Assembly (NCBI GenBank): GCA_046582565.1
Contig: JAYGED010000075.1
Coordinates: 1-64,000 of the forward strand
Direction of reading: 5' to 3'
Source of the DNA: JAYGED01 sp046582565
GTDB taxonomy: Bacteria; Pseudomonadota; Alphaproteobacteria; JAAXGF01
DNA: 64,000 nt
Shown: positions 29,770-38,353 of the stretch, in pieces
How positions within the stretch are numbered: the stretch's first letter is position 1
Layout: each line of letters starts with the position of its first letter
The notes under the pieces: model-generated
Database searches by the model: none
What the model saw: only the letters and a program-made list of their open reading frames with translations
What the model was told of the DNA's origin: nothing
Program-made: the position numbers and the translations under genes

Positions 29770-31041
29770 ATGACTGTAGAGATCAAGGTCCCCACCCTGG
29801 GTGAATCAGTGACCGAAGCGACGGTCATCCAGTGGTTCAAATCGGCCGGAGAGGCCATCGCCACGGACGAGATGCTGCTCGAGCTCGAAACCGACAAGGT
29901 GACCCTGGAGGTGCCGTCGCCGGCGGGCGGGCGGCTATCCGAGATTCGCGTCGAAGCCGGTGACAATGTGGAGGTCGGGGCCATCCTCGGGCTCATCGAG
30001 GAAGGCGCCGCCGGTGATGCGCCCAAGCCTGCTAAGAAAACCGAGGCCGCGCCAGAAGCGGCACCCGAGGTTCCGGCCGCCGCCGCCCTGCACAACCTGT
30101 CGCCGGCGGTGCGCAAGCTGGTGGATGAGAACAATCTCGACCCGGCGGCGATCCCGGCGACCGGCAAGGACGGCCGCATCACCAAGGGCGATGTGCTCAA
30201 GGTGATCGAAGGCGCCGCCCCGGAATCCGTCCCAGCGCCCGCCCCAGAATCCGTCCCCGCACCCGCCCCCGTGGCGCCTGCTCCGGCCCCGGCCCCCGCG
30301 CCCCAGCCGGCGCCCGCGCCCGTCCCGCCGCGCACCGATAACGAGCGCGAAGAGCGGGTGCGCATGACGCGCCTGCGCCAGCGCATCGCCGAGCGTCTCA
30401 AGGAAGCCCAGAACACCGCCGCCATGCTGACCACCTTCAACGAGGCCGACATGAGCAATTGCATGGCCCTGCGAAAGGAATACCGCGAAACTTTCGAGAA
30501 GAAGCACGGCGTCCGCCTCGGCTACATGTCGTTGTTCGTCAAGGCGGTGATCACCGCCTTGAAGGAGATTCCGGCGGTCAATGCCGAGATCGACGGCACC
30601 GATATCATCTATAAAAACTATTATCACATCGGCGTCGCCATCGGCTCGCCCCAGGGCCTGGTGGTGCCTGTGCTGCGCGACGCCGATACGCTCAGCCTGG
30701 CCGGCATCGAGCAATCCATCAAAGACCTCGCGCTTAAGGCGCGCGACGGCAAGCTCGCCATCGATGACCTGATGGGCGGCACCTTCACCATTACCAATGG
30801 CGGCGTCTACGGCTCGCTGCTGTCGACGCCGATCCTCAATCCGCCACAATCGGGCATCCTCGGCATGCATGCCATCAAGCAGCGGCCCATCGTGGTTGAA
30901 GACGGCATCGAGGCGCGGCCGATGATGAACCTGGCGCTCAGCTATGACCATCGCATCATCGACGGCAGCGAGGCGGTAACCTTCCTGGTGCGCATCAAGG
31001 AATGCATCGAGAACCCCGAACGCATGCTGCTCGAAGTCTAA
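29770..31041 (+). CDS. sucB: 2-oxoglutarate dehydrogenase E2, dihydrolipoyl succinyltransferase
   Basis: A 423-residue core subunit. The lipoyl domain (residues 2-77) carries Lys43 in LETDKVTLEV. After a linker comes the E1/E3-binding domain (about 106-145: LSPAVRKLVDENNLDP). A long Ala/Pro linker (150-190) with PAPESVP repeats leads to the catalytic domain with His394 in SYDHRIIDGSEA. It sits 18 bases after sucA. Confidence 0.96.
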   Translation: MTVEIKVPTLGESVTEATVIQWFKSAGEAIATDEMLLELETDKVTLEVPSPAGGRLSEIRVEAGDNVEVGAILGLIEEGAAGDAPKPAKKTEAAPEAAPEVPAAAALHNLSPAVRKLVDENNLDPAAIPATGKDGRITKGDVLKVIEGAAPESVPAPAPESVPAPAPVAPAPAPAPAPQPAPAPVPPRTDNEREERVRMTRLRQRIAERLKEAQNTAAMLTTFNEADMSNCMALRKEYRETFEKKHGVRLGYMSLFVKAVITALKEIPAVNAEIDGTDIIYKNYYHIGVAIGSPQGLVVPVLRDADTLSLAGIEQSIKDLALKARDGKLAIDDLMGGTFTITNGGVYGSLLSTPILNPPQSGILGMHAIKQRPIVVEDGIEARPMMNLALSYDHRIIDGSEAVTFLVRIKECIENPERMLLEV

Positions 31042-31066
31042 TCATTAAATCTAAGAGGTAAGGCCC

Positions 31067-32470
31067 ATGGCCGAAGACAGCTTTGATCTGGTCGTCATCG
31101 GCGGCGGACCCGGTGGCTATGTGGCCGCCATTCGCGCCGCCCAGCTTGGTTTGAACGTTGCCTGCGTGGAGAGCTACGGCGCTCTCGGCGGCACCTGCCT
31201 GAACGTCGGCTGCATTCCCTCGAAGGCGCTACTCCATGATTCCGAGCTCTACGAAATGGCCCGCCACGACCTCGCGAATCACGGCATCAAGGTGAGCGGC
31301 GTGAAGCTCGACCTGGCGGCCATGATGAAGCGCAAGGACGGCGTTGTCGGCGACCTGACCAAGGGTATCGAGCATCTGTTCAAGAAGAACAAGGTCGCCT
31401 ACGTCAAGGGCCTGGGCCGGATCACCGGCAAAAACGAAGTCACCGTCTCTGGCGACGACGCGCGGGTACTGAACGCGAAAAACATCATCATCGCCACGGG
31501 CTCCGTATCGGCCCCCCTGCCCGGCATAAAGATCGATGAGAAGCGCATTGTCACCTCGACCGGCGCCCTGGCGCTGGGCAAGGTGCCCAAGCATCTGGTG
31601 GTCATCGGCGGCGGCGTTATCGGCCTGGAACTCGGCTCCGTATGGAGCCGGCTTGGCGCCCAGGTCACCGTGGTCGAATTCCTCGATCGCATCCTGCCGA
31701 CCATGGACGGCGAAATCTCGAAGCACTTCAAACGTATCCTCGGCAAGCAGGGTTTCGCCTTCAAGCTCAACACCAAGGTGACCGCCGCCAAGGCCTCGGC
31801 CAAGGGCGTTGCCCTAACCCTGGAACCGGCGGCAGGCGGCGAAAGTGAAACCCTGAACGCCGACGTGGTGCTGGTCTCCATCGGCCGCCGGCCCCTCACC
31901 GAGGGCCTCGGTCTGGAAGATGTCGGCGTTGCCCTCGACGAGATGGGCCGGGTGATCACCGACGACCACCTGCGCAGCAATATCGACAGTATCTACGCCA
32001 TCGGCGATGTCATCGACGGCCCCATGCTCGCCCATAAGGCCGAAGACGAAGGCATGGCGGCGGCCGAGACCATCGCCGGACAATCGGGCCATGTGAACTA
32101 CGACGCCGTCCCCGGCGTGGTCTACACATCGCCCGAGGCGGCCAGCGTCGGCAAGACCGAGGAAGAGCTGAAAGCAGCCGATATCGCCTATAGGGTGGGC
32201 AAGTTTCCCTTCATGGCCAACAGCCGGGGCCGCGCCAACGCCCAGACCGACGGCTTCGTCAAAATCCTCGCCGACGCGGCGACCGACCGGGTGCTCGGCG
32301 TCCATATCATCTGCGACGATGCCGGTGAGATGATCGCCGAAGCGGTGATCGCCATGGAATTCGGCGCCTCCGCCGAGGACATCGCCCGCACCTGCCACGC
32401 CCACCCATCGCTGACCGAGGCGGTGCGCGAAGCAGCCCTGGCGGTGGCGGGGCGCACGATTCATATTTAG
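31067..32470 (+). CDS. lpdA: Dihydrolipoyl dehydrogenase (E3)
   Basis: A 467-residue FAD/NAD disulfide reductase that reoxidises dihydrolipoamide. It shows the FAD motif GGGPGGYVAA, the redox-active pair Cys44/Cys49 in GGTCLNVGCIPSK, the NAD motif IGGGVIGLELG and the active-site His in CHAHPSLTEA near the C-terminus. It ends the sucCDAB-lpdA unit. A short tandem repeat with flanking inverted repeats follows directly after the stop. Confidence 0.96.
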   Translation: MAEDSFDLVVIGGGPGGYVAAIRAAQLGLNVACVESYGALGGTCLNVGCIPSKALLHDSELYEMARHDLANHGIKVSGVKLDLAAMMKRKDGVVGDLTKGIEHLFKKNKVAYVKGLGRITGKNEVTVSGDDARVLNAKNIIIATGSVSAPLPGIKIDEKRIVTSTGALALGKVPKHLVVIGGGVIGLELGSVWSRLGAQVTVVEFLDRILPTMDGEISKHFKRILGKQGFAFKLNTKVTAAKASAKGVALTLEPAAGGESETLNADVVLVSIGRRPLTEGLGLEDVGVALDEMGRVITDDHLRSNIDSIYAIGDVIDGPMLAHKAEDEGMAAAETIAGQSGHVNYDAVPGVVYTSPEAASVGKTEEELKAADIAYRVGKFPFMANSRGRANAQTDGFVKILADAATDRVLGVHIICDDAGEMIAEAVIAMEFGASAEDIARTCHAHPSLTEAVREAALAVAGRTIHI

Positions 32471-32472
32471 TG

Positions 32473-32535
32473 GCTATCAGCCGTCAGCCGTCAGCCGTCA
32501 GCCGTCAGCCAGTAAAAATCGCTTAAGCTGATAGC
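32473..32535. repeat. Heptamer tandem repeat inside an inverted repeat
   Basis: TCAGCCG is repeated four full times plus a partial fifth at 32477-32510. The block is flanked by GCTATCAGC (32473-32481) and its inverted copy GCTGATAGC (32527-32535). It fills the gap between lpdA and the MFS gene and could form a hairpin after lpdA, but it has no good T tract. Confidence 0.85.
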
Positions 32536-32552
32536 TGATTGCTAAAATCACC

Positions 32553-33749
32553 ATGTCCGACCGTTTCCTGATCTTCATCTTCAGCGCCGCCGAAGTGCTC
32601 GGCATGCTCGGGATATCGTCCTTTGCCGCCCTGTTGCCCGAAATGCAGGCGGAATGGGGACTGAGCAATTCCGACGCCGGCTGGATCACCGGCATCTACT
32701 TCGCCGGCTATCTGGTGGCGGTTCCCGTGCTGGTCAGCCTCACCGATCACATGGACCCGCGCGGCATCTACCTCGCCTGCGCAGCACTTGGCGGGGTCAG
32801 CCTGCTCGGCTTTGCCCTGTTCGCCGAGGGCTTCTGGAGCGGGCTTCTGTTCCGTACCCTAAACGGGGTCGCCCTGGCGGGCACCTATATGCCCGGCCTC
32901 AAGGCCCTGACCGACCGGGTCAGCGACAAAATCAGGCCCCGCGCCGTGGCCTTCTACACGGCGAGCTTCGGCATCGGCGGCAGCCTGTCGTTTCTTATTG
33001 CGGGCGAGGCGTCGGCGGCCTGGTCCTGGCAGGGCGCCTTCGCCATCGCCGCCCTGGGAACGCCGGCTGCCATGGCTCTGGCGGCCTGGGCCATGACCGC
33101 TCGGCCCGGCGTCATCCACCCCAAACCGGAAACCCATCTGCTCGATTTCCGCCCGGTGTTCCGCAACCGCGAGGCAATGGCCTATATCCTGGCCTACACC
33201 GCCCACAACTTCGAACTGTTCGGCTTTCGGGGCTGGCTGGTCGCCTATATGGTGTTCAGCCTGTCGCTCCAGACCAGCGATTTCGCCTGGAACGTCACCC
33301 TGATCGTCACCATGGTCACTCTGCTCGCGGTGCCGGTGAGCGTCATCGGCAGCGAGTTGGCCCAACGCTATGGCCGCCGGCGCATGGTCACGATTCTGAT
33401 GACCGGCTCGGCGATAATCGCCGTCCTGTTCGGCTTTGCCGGCGCCCTGCCTTATCCCCTGGTGGTCGCCCTCGCGGTTCTCTACGGCATGTTCATATCC
33501 GCCGATTCGGCGGCCATCACCACGGGCGCGGTAAACGCCGCCCCGCCGGGCGGGCGTGGGGCGGTCATGGCGGTGCATTCCAGCATCGGCTTCATGGGAT
33601 CCTTCCTCGGCCCCCTGGCCTTCGGCCTGGTGCTCGACGGCGCCGGGGCCGATCACCTGTGGGGCTGGGGCCTGGCCTTCGCCGCCATGGGCGTCGTGGT
33701 CATCATGGGACCCCTGGCCCTCGCACTCTTGGGTGCGCGGACCAAATAA
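32553..33749 (+). CDS. MFS transporter
   Basis: A 398-residue major facilitator with about twelve transmembrane segments. The conserved loop between segments 2 and 3 reads VSLTDHMDPRGIY, a weak form of the usual GxxxDRxGRR, and a second copy in the C-terminal half reads GSELAQRYGRRRMV. Relatives are cyanate- and nitrate-type or general metabolite carriers; the substrate cannot be inferred. It lies downstream of the TCA genes but is separated by a repeat hairpin. Confidence 0.88.
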   Translation: MSDRFLIFIFSAAEVLGMLGISSFAALLPEMQAEWGLSNSDAGWITGIYFAGYLVAVPVLVSLTDHMDPRGIYLACAALGGVSLLGFALFAEGFWSGLLFRTLNGVALAGTYMPGLKALTDRVSDKIRPRAVAFYTASFGIGGSLSFLIAGEASAAWSWQGAFAIAALGTPAAMALAAWAMTARPGVIHPKPETHLLDFRPVFRNREAMAYILAYTAHNFELFGFRGWLVAYMVFSLSLQTSDFAWNVTLIVTMVTLLAVPVSVIGSELAQRYGRRRMVTILMTGSAIIAVLFGFAGALPYPLVVALAVLYGMFISADSAAITTGAVNAAPPGGRGAVMAVHSSIGFMGSFLGPLAFGLVLDGAGADHLWGWGLAFAAMGVVVIMGPLALALLGARTK

Positions 33750-33810
33750 CTGAACGATAGATAAAGGGGTCAGACCCCTTTATCGGGCTCTTTGGCTCTT
33801 GGGTGCGCGG
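33726..33810. repeat. 15-base direct repeat flanking the palindrome
   Basis: CTCTTGGGTGCGCGG occurs at 33726-33740, in the last codons of the MFS gene, and again at 33796-33810, in the last codons of xerC. The copies are 70 bases apart and identical. Confidence 0.8.
33760..33784. terminator. Perfect palindrome between convergent MFS and xerC genes
   Basis: GATAAAGGGGTC (33760-33771) and its exact inverted copy (33773-33784) flank a single base. It could terminate both convergent transcripts. The stop codon of xerC (33770-33772) lies inside it. Confidence 0.65.
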
Positions 33811-34774
33811 CGGCATAGCTCTTGAGCAGGGATTCCGCGTCGACCTCGGTGTAGCGTTGGGTGGTCGAGAGGGAGGCGTGGCCGAGCAGCTCCTGGATAT
33901 CGCGCATGCCCGCCCCGCCGGCCAGCATATGGGTGGCGAAGCTGTGGCGCAGGGCATGGGGCGTCGCCGTCTCGGGCAGGCCCAGGGCGCCGCGCAAGGC
34001 TCGTAACTGGCGCTGGACAACGCCTGGGTTGAGCCGCCCGCCGCGCGCCCCGACGAACAACGGCCCGCCCGCTTCGAGCTTGTAAGGGCAAGCGGCGATA
34101 TAGTCTTCAAGGGCGGCGCGGATCACGGCGAGCAGGGGCGTCATGCGCTGCTTGCCGCCCTTGCCGGTGATGGTGAGCGTCGCATCGCTGCCCGGCGCCG
34201 CCGCCGGCAAGTCAGCAAGGTTCAGACCAAGAGCCTCGCCAATGCGCAGGCCGGCGCCGTAGAGCAGCATGACCAGGGCGGTGTCGCGCTTGGCCAGCCA
34301 GGGCGTAGTGGCGAGGTCGCCGACGGTCGCCACCGACGCGCGCGCCTGATCGACCGACAGCGGGCGTGGCTCCGACGGTCCGACAGCATGGGCGCGGAGC
34401 ATTCCCAGGGCCGGGTTATGGCAAAGCTTCTCGTGATCGAGACGGCCGAAAAAGCCGCGAATGGCAGACAGGGCGCGGGAATTGGAGCGCTGGCTTATGC
34501 CGTCCATGAGCCGCCGCGCGAGGAAGGCGCGAAAATCCGCAACCTTCAGGGCCGCCAAATCGGCAAGGTCCGGCTCGGCGCCCAGATGATGGCTAAGAAA
34601 CGTCAAAAACGAGGCGAGGTCGTAGGAGTAAGCCTCGATGGTATTGGCCGAGACGCGCCGCTCATGGGCGAGCCAGGACTGCCAGCGCCGCACCGCCGCG
34701 ACCAGCCCCGGCGCGGCGGTGAAAGTGATCGTGGGGGCTACCCCTTGGGGAGCTCGAGCCAGCCGTTGAGGCAT
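33770..34774 (-). CDS. xerC: Tyrosine recombinase XerC
   Basis: A 334-residue site-specific recombinase that, with XerD, resolves chromosome dimers at dif. An N-terminal SAM-like domain (about 25-110) precedes the catalytic domain, with Arg in GAGLRIGEAL, Lys in TGKGGKQR, HALRHSFATHML, His in LLGHASLSTTQRY and the nucleophile Tyr in the same segment. It overlaps the upstream DUF484 gene by 37 bases, and no start codon closer to that stop was found. The xerC/DUF484 pairing is also known in gammaproteobacteria, which argues against a phage origin. Confidence 0.93.
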   Translation of the reverse strand: MPQRLARAPQGVAPTITFTAAPGLVAAVRRWQSWLAHERRVSANTIEAYSYDLASFLTFLSHHLGAEPDLADLAALKVADFRAFLARRLMDGISQRSNSRALSAIRGFFGRLDHEKLCHNPALGMLRAHAVGPSEPRPLSVDQARASVATVGDLATTPWLAKRDTALVMLLYGAGLRIGEALGLNLADLPAAAPGSDATLTITGKGGKQRMTPLLAVIRAALEDYIAACPYKLEAGGPLFVGARGGRLNPGVVQRQLRALRGALGLPETATPHALRHSFATHMLAGGAGMRDIQELLGHASLSTTQRYTEVDAESLLKSYAAAHPRAKEPDKGV

Positions 34775-35448
34775 CGCTCTAACACATGGCCGAGAAAGAC
34801 CAGCGCCTCGCCGCCCTGGCCGGTTGGAAAGCGCTCCCCATGGCGCGAACCCAGGGCAAGCAGGGCAGGCGGCGCTCCACAGCCGAGCCTGAGCCTGATC
34901 AAGGCCGCCGAAGCGACCAGCCCGGCGCCGGCGCCGAAGATGCGTTCGTCTCCGGTGGCATCGCCATCGTCATTGGCAATAATAAAGTCGCGGCCCGGTC
35001 CGAGCAGTTCGTCGATCAACCCGGCCGCCAGACAGTTAACACCCGAGACGCAGCGTTCTCGCCGCGGCCGGTCCACGCCCTCAACACAGAGCGCCGCCAC
35101 ATCAAGATTGAGCGCACCGAGAAAATCGGTCGAGACGATCTCGATGAGATGTTCCAGAGTGGCCGCGCCGAGCACGGCGATAACCGCTTGGTTGATCTGG
35201 GATTGCCGGGACAGATTGCACCTGCCCGATTGCAGCAGGTCGTCGTGGCGGCTGCGCAGGCGTTCGATTATGACGCTCTGCAAATCGACCACGCCATCGC
35301 CCGTGGCCCGCGACGGCGGCATCAATCGATCAAGCAATTCCGGGTGAGTGGTGAGAAAATCCGGATTGCGCCGGAGATAGTCGATGACCTGCTCCGCGCT
35401 CACTTCGGATGCGTCTAAAGCCGGGGCGCTGTCGGACGGTGACGTCAA
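34738..35448 (-). CDS. DUF484 family protein (GAF-like)
   Basis: A 236-residue cytoplasmic protein. The N-terminal motif VIDYLRRNPDFLTTHPELLD is diagnostic of DUF484, followed by a short helical stretch and a GAF-like domain (about 95-230). It is usually next to xerC but its function is unknown. Nine bases separate its start from the end of the aldolase gene upstream. Confidence 0.88.
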   Translation of the reverse strand: MTSPSDSAPALDASEVSAEQVIDYLRRNPDFLTTHPELLDRLMPPSRATGDGVVDLQSVIIERLRSRHDDLLQSGRCNLSRQSQINQAVIAVLGAATLEHLIEIVSTDFLGALNLDVAALCVEGVDRPRRERCVSGVNCLAAGLIDELLGPGRDFIIANDDGDATGDERIFGAGAGLVASAALIRLRLGCGAPPALLALGSRHGERFPTGQGGEALVFLGHVLERCLNGWLELPKG

Positions 35449-35457
35449 AGCCCGCCC

Positions 35458-36123
35458 CTAATCCTTGGTGATGCTCTGGCCGGTCTTCTCCCAATCGGCG
35501 AGGAAGGCGGCAAGGCCCTTGTCGGTAAGGGTGTGATTGACCAGTTGGCGTAGGATTTTCGGCGGCACGGTAACCACCTCGGCGCCGATCTTGGCGGCTT
35601 CGACCACATGCATGGGATGGCGAATCGAGGCAACCAGAATCTGAGTATTCAGCGAGCCTACATAATTGTCATAAATCTGGCGGATATCGCTGATCAGCGC
35701 CATGCCGTCATGGCCGATGTCGTCGAGTCGGCCGACGAAGGGCGAGACATAGCTTGCCCCCGCCTTGGCCGCGAGGATGGCCTGGGCCGCCGAGAAGCAG
35801 AGGGTGACGTTGACCCCGACGCCATCATTGCTAAGCGCCCGGCAGGCCTTGAGCCCCTCCCAGGTCAGCGGTACCTTGATGACCACATTGTCGGCGACTT
35901 TGATCAGCCGCTCGGCCTCGGCCAGCATGCCGTCTGCCTCGGTAGCAGCGACTTCCGCGCTGACCGGTCCCGGCACCAGGGCGCAGATTTCCTCGAGCAC
36001 CTGGAAAAAATCCCGTCCCGTCTTGGCCACCAGCGACGGGTTGGTGGTCACCCCGTCAAGCAATCCGCTATCAACAAGCTCGGCGATTTCATCCACATCC
36101 GCCGTATCGACAAAGAACTTCAT
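35458..36123 (-). CDS. fsa: Transaldolase-like fructose-6-phosphate aldolase
   Basis: A 221-residue TIM-barrel enzyme of the short transaldolase/FSA class. The Schiff-base Lys83 lies in VIKVPLTWEGL and the signature GVTTNPSLV is at residues 24-32. The length of about 215-220 matches FSA/TalC and not classical transaldolase. The start at 36123 follows a GGAG site; the open frame continues to 36195 but without a better start. It is divergent from priA, whose start is 56 bases away. Whether it acts as transaldolase or as aldolase cannot be decided here. Confidence 0.9.
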   Translation of the reverse strand: MKFFVDTADVDEIAELVDSGLLDGVTTNPSLVAKTGRDFFQVLEEICALVPGPVSAEVAATEADGMLAEAERLIKVADNVVIKVPLTWEGLKACRALSNDGVGVNVTLCFSAAQAILAAKAGASYVSPFVGRLDDIGHDGMALISDIRQIYDNYVGSLNTQILVASIRHPMHVVEAAKIGAEVVTVPPKILRQLVNHTLTDKGLAAFLADWEKTGQSITKD

Positions 36124-36178
36124 ACACTCACTCCAACTGAACTTGAATCCCGACCGTGACACAGCCACAGTGTAATCG

Positions 36179-38353
36179 ATGGCAACCTCGCACACCAGTT
36201 CAAGCGTCAGCGTCTTGCTGCCGCTGCCGCTTGCCGGCGCTTACGACTACGCCCTGGCCAACGGCGTGAGCCTGCCCCTGGGCAGTTTCGTGCGCGCCCC
36301 CCTGGGCCGCCGCGAGCTGGTCGGCGTGGTCTGGGGCCCGGCCAGCGGCGAGGTCGCGGCGGCGCGGCTCAAGCCGCTTCTCGGGGTCCTTGAAGCGCCG
36401 CCCCTGGGTCAGCCCTTGCGCGACCTCATTGACTGGGTCGCCGCCTATACCCTGGCGCCGCCGGGATCGGTGCTCCGCATGGCCATGAGCGCGCCCAAGG
36501 CCCTCGGGCCGCGCCCACCGCGCCTGGCATATCAACGCGGCGGCAAAGAACCAAAGCGTATGACCGCGGCGCGCGGCCGCGTCATGGCCGCCGCCGAGGG
36601 CCCGCCCCGCCCCGCCGCAGAGCTGGCTCGCGCCGCCGGGGTCGGCGCCGGCGTGGTGCGCGGACTGGCCCGTGCGGGCGTGTTGGAAACCGTCGAGATA
36701 CCCGCCTATGCGCCCTTCCTGGAGCCCGACTGGCGGCTGCCGGGACCGACGCTGTCGGCCGAGCAGGCGACCGCCGCCGAAGGTCTGGCCGCCAAGGTGG
36801 CGGCGAACGAATACGACGTGACCCTGCTCGACGGGGTCAACGGCGCTGGCAAGACCGAGGTCTATTTCGCCGCCGTCGCCGCCGCCCTTGAGGCCAAACG
36901 GCAGACCCTGGTGCTGCTGCCCGAGATCGCCCTCGGCGCGCAATGGCTGGCGCGCTTTCATGAGCGCTTCGGGGTCGAGCCGGCGCAATGGCACTCGGAG
37001 ATGACCGAGGCCCAGCGCCGCCGCACCTGGCGCGCCGTCGCCGAGGGCGAGGCCGGTGTGGTGGTCGGCGCGCGCTCGGCGCTGTTCCTGCCCTTCCCTG
37101 ACCTCGGGCTGATCGTCGTCGATGAAGAGCACGACGCCTCGTTCAAGCAGGAAGAGGGCGTCATCTACCACGCCCGCGACATGGCGGTGGCCCGCGCCCG
37201 CTTCGAGAATGCGCTCATCATCCTGGCTTCGGCGACGCCCTCTCTGGAGACCGTGACCAACGCCGCGACCGGCCGTTATGGGCGCTATCACCTGCCCGAC
37301 CGCCACGGCTCCGCCGGGCTGGCCGCCGTCGCGGCCATCGACATGCGCAAAGTAACCCTGCCCGCCACCCGCTGGCTGTCGCCCCAGCTAATCGAGGCGG
37401 TGAACCAGTCTCTGGCCAGGGGTGAGCAGGCCATGCTGTTCCTCAACCGCCGGGGCTATGCGCCGCTCACCCTGTGCCGGGCCTGCGGCCATCGCCTGGG
37501 CTGTCCCCATTGCTCTTCTTGGCTGGTCGAGCACCGCCGCCCCGGCGAGTTGCAATGCCATCATTGCGGCTTCGCCATGCATTGCCCCGAAATTTGCCCC
37601 GCCTGTGAAGCCGAGGACCGCTTCGCCGCCTGCGGGCCGGGGGTCGAACGCCTCGCCGAAGAAGCCGCCGCCACATTCCCCGAGGCCCGGCTCGCGGTGA
37701 TGGCCAGCGACACCATCACCAGCCCGGCAGGCGCCGCCGAGCTGGTGCGCCGCATGACGGAGCGCGAGGTCGATATCCTGATCGGCACCCAGATCATGGC
37801 CAAGGGCCATCACTTCCCCCTGCTCACCCTGGTCGGCGTTATCGACGGCGACCTCGGCCTCGCCGGCGGCGACCTGCGCGCCGCCGAGCGGACCTACCAG
37901 CTGCTCCATCAGGTCTCCGGGCGGGCGGGCCGGGCCGAGCATCCCGGCCAGGTGCTGTTGCAGACCTACATGCCGGAACATCCGGTGATGGCGGCGCTGA
38001 TCGCCGGCGACCGCGAGGGCTTCCTGGCCCAGGAGACCAGCGATCGTAAGGCGCGGTCCCTGCCGCCGTTCGGCCGCCTGGCGGCGCTCATCGTCTCGGG
38101 CCATAACGAGGCCGCCGTGCAGAGCCTGGCGCGGGACCTGGCGCGCACCGCACCGCGCGGCGGCGGCATCGAAGTGCTTGGCCCGGCGCCGGCTCCGCTC
38201 ACTCTGTTGCGCGACCGATACCGCTATCGTCTGCTGCTCAAGGCGACGCGCGAGGTGCGGGTCCAGCGCCCGCTACACGACTGGCTGGGCCGCGTGAACA
38301 TCCCCCGCAGCCTTCGTGTACAGGTCGATATCGACCCCTATAGTTTCCTATGA
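36179..38353 (+). CDS. priA: Primosomal protein N' (replication restart helicase PriA)
   Basis: A 724-residue superfamily 2 helicase. The N-terminal DNA-binding region (1-180) is followed by Walker A in DGVNGAGKTEVY, the DEEH box in VVDEEHDASFKQEE and the zinc-binding cysteines in LCRACGHRLGCPHC and CHHCGFAMHC with a later CPAC. The C-terminal helicase motif includes GTQIMAKGHHFP. It reloads the replisome at stalled forks. The stop overlaps the start of the kinase gene (ATGA). Confidence 0.95.
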   Translation: MATSHTSSSVSVLLPLPLAGAYDYALANGVSLPLGSFVRAPLGRRELVGVVWGPASGEVAAARLKPLLGVLEAPPLGQPLRDLIDWVAAYTLAPPGSVLRMAMSAPKALGPRPPRLAYQRGGKEPKRMTAARGRVMAAAEGPPRPAAELARAAGVGAGVVRGLARAGVLETVEIPAYAPFLEPDWRLPGPTLSAEQATAAEGLAAKVAANEYDVTLLDGVNGAGKTEVYFAAVAAALEAKRQTLVLLPEIALGAQWLARFHERFGVEPAQWHSEMTEAQRRRTWRAVAEGEAGVVVGARSALFLPFPDLGLIVVDEEHDASFKQEEGVIYHARDMAVARARFENALIILASATPSLETVTNAATGRYGRYHLPDRHGSAGLAAVAAIDMRKVTLPATRWLSPQLIEAVNQSLARGEQAMLFLNRRGYAPLTLCRACGHRLGCPHCSSWLVEHRRPGELQCHHCGFAMHCPEICPACEAEDRFAACGPGVERLAEEAAATFPEARLAVMASDTITSPAGAAELVRRMTEREVDILIGTQIMAKGHHFPLLTLVGVIDGDLGLAGGDLRAAERTYQLLHQVSGRAGRAEHPGQVLLQTYMPEHPVMAALIAGDREGFLAQETSDRKARSLPPFGRLAALIVSGHNEAAVQSLARDLARTAPRGGGIEVLGPAPAPLTLLRDRYRYRLLLKATREVRVQRPLHDWLGRVNIPRSLRVQVDIDPYSFL

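Noticed and set aside
32477..32510. Tandem repeats as a CRISPR array
   Set aside because: The unit is 7 bases with no spacers and no cas genes are present.
32654..33760. Plus-strand open frame of 368 codons in another frame of the MFS gene
   Set aside because: It is arginine- and glycine-rich out-of-frame translation; the transporter frame has regular membrane segments.
33770..34774. Tyrosine recombinase as evidence of a prophage or island
   Set aside because: The pairing with DUF484 and the sequence type fit housekeeping XerC, and no phage gene is near.
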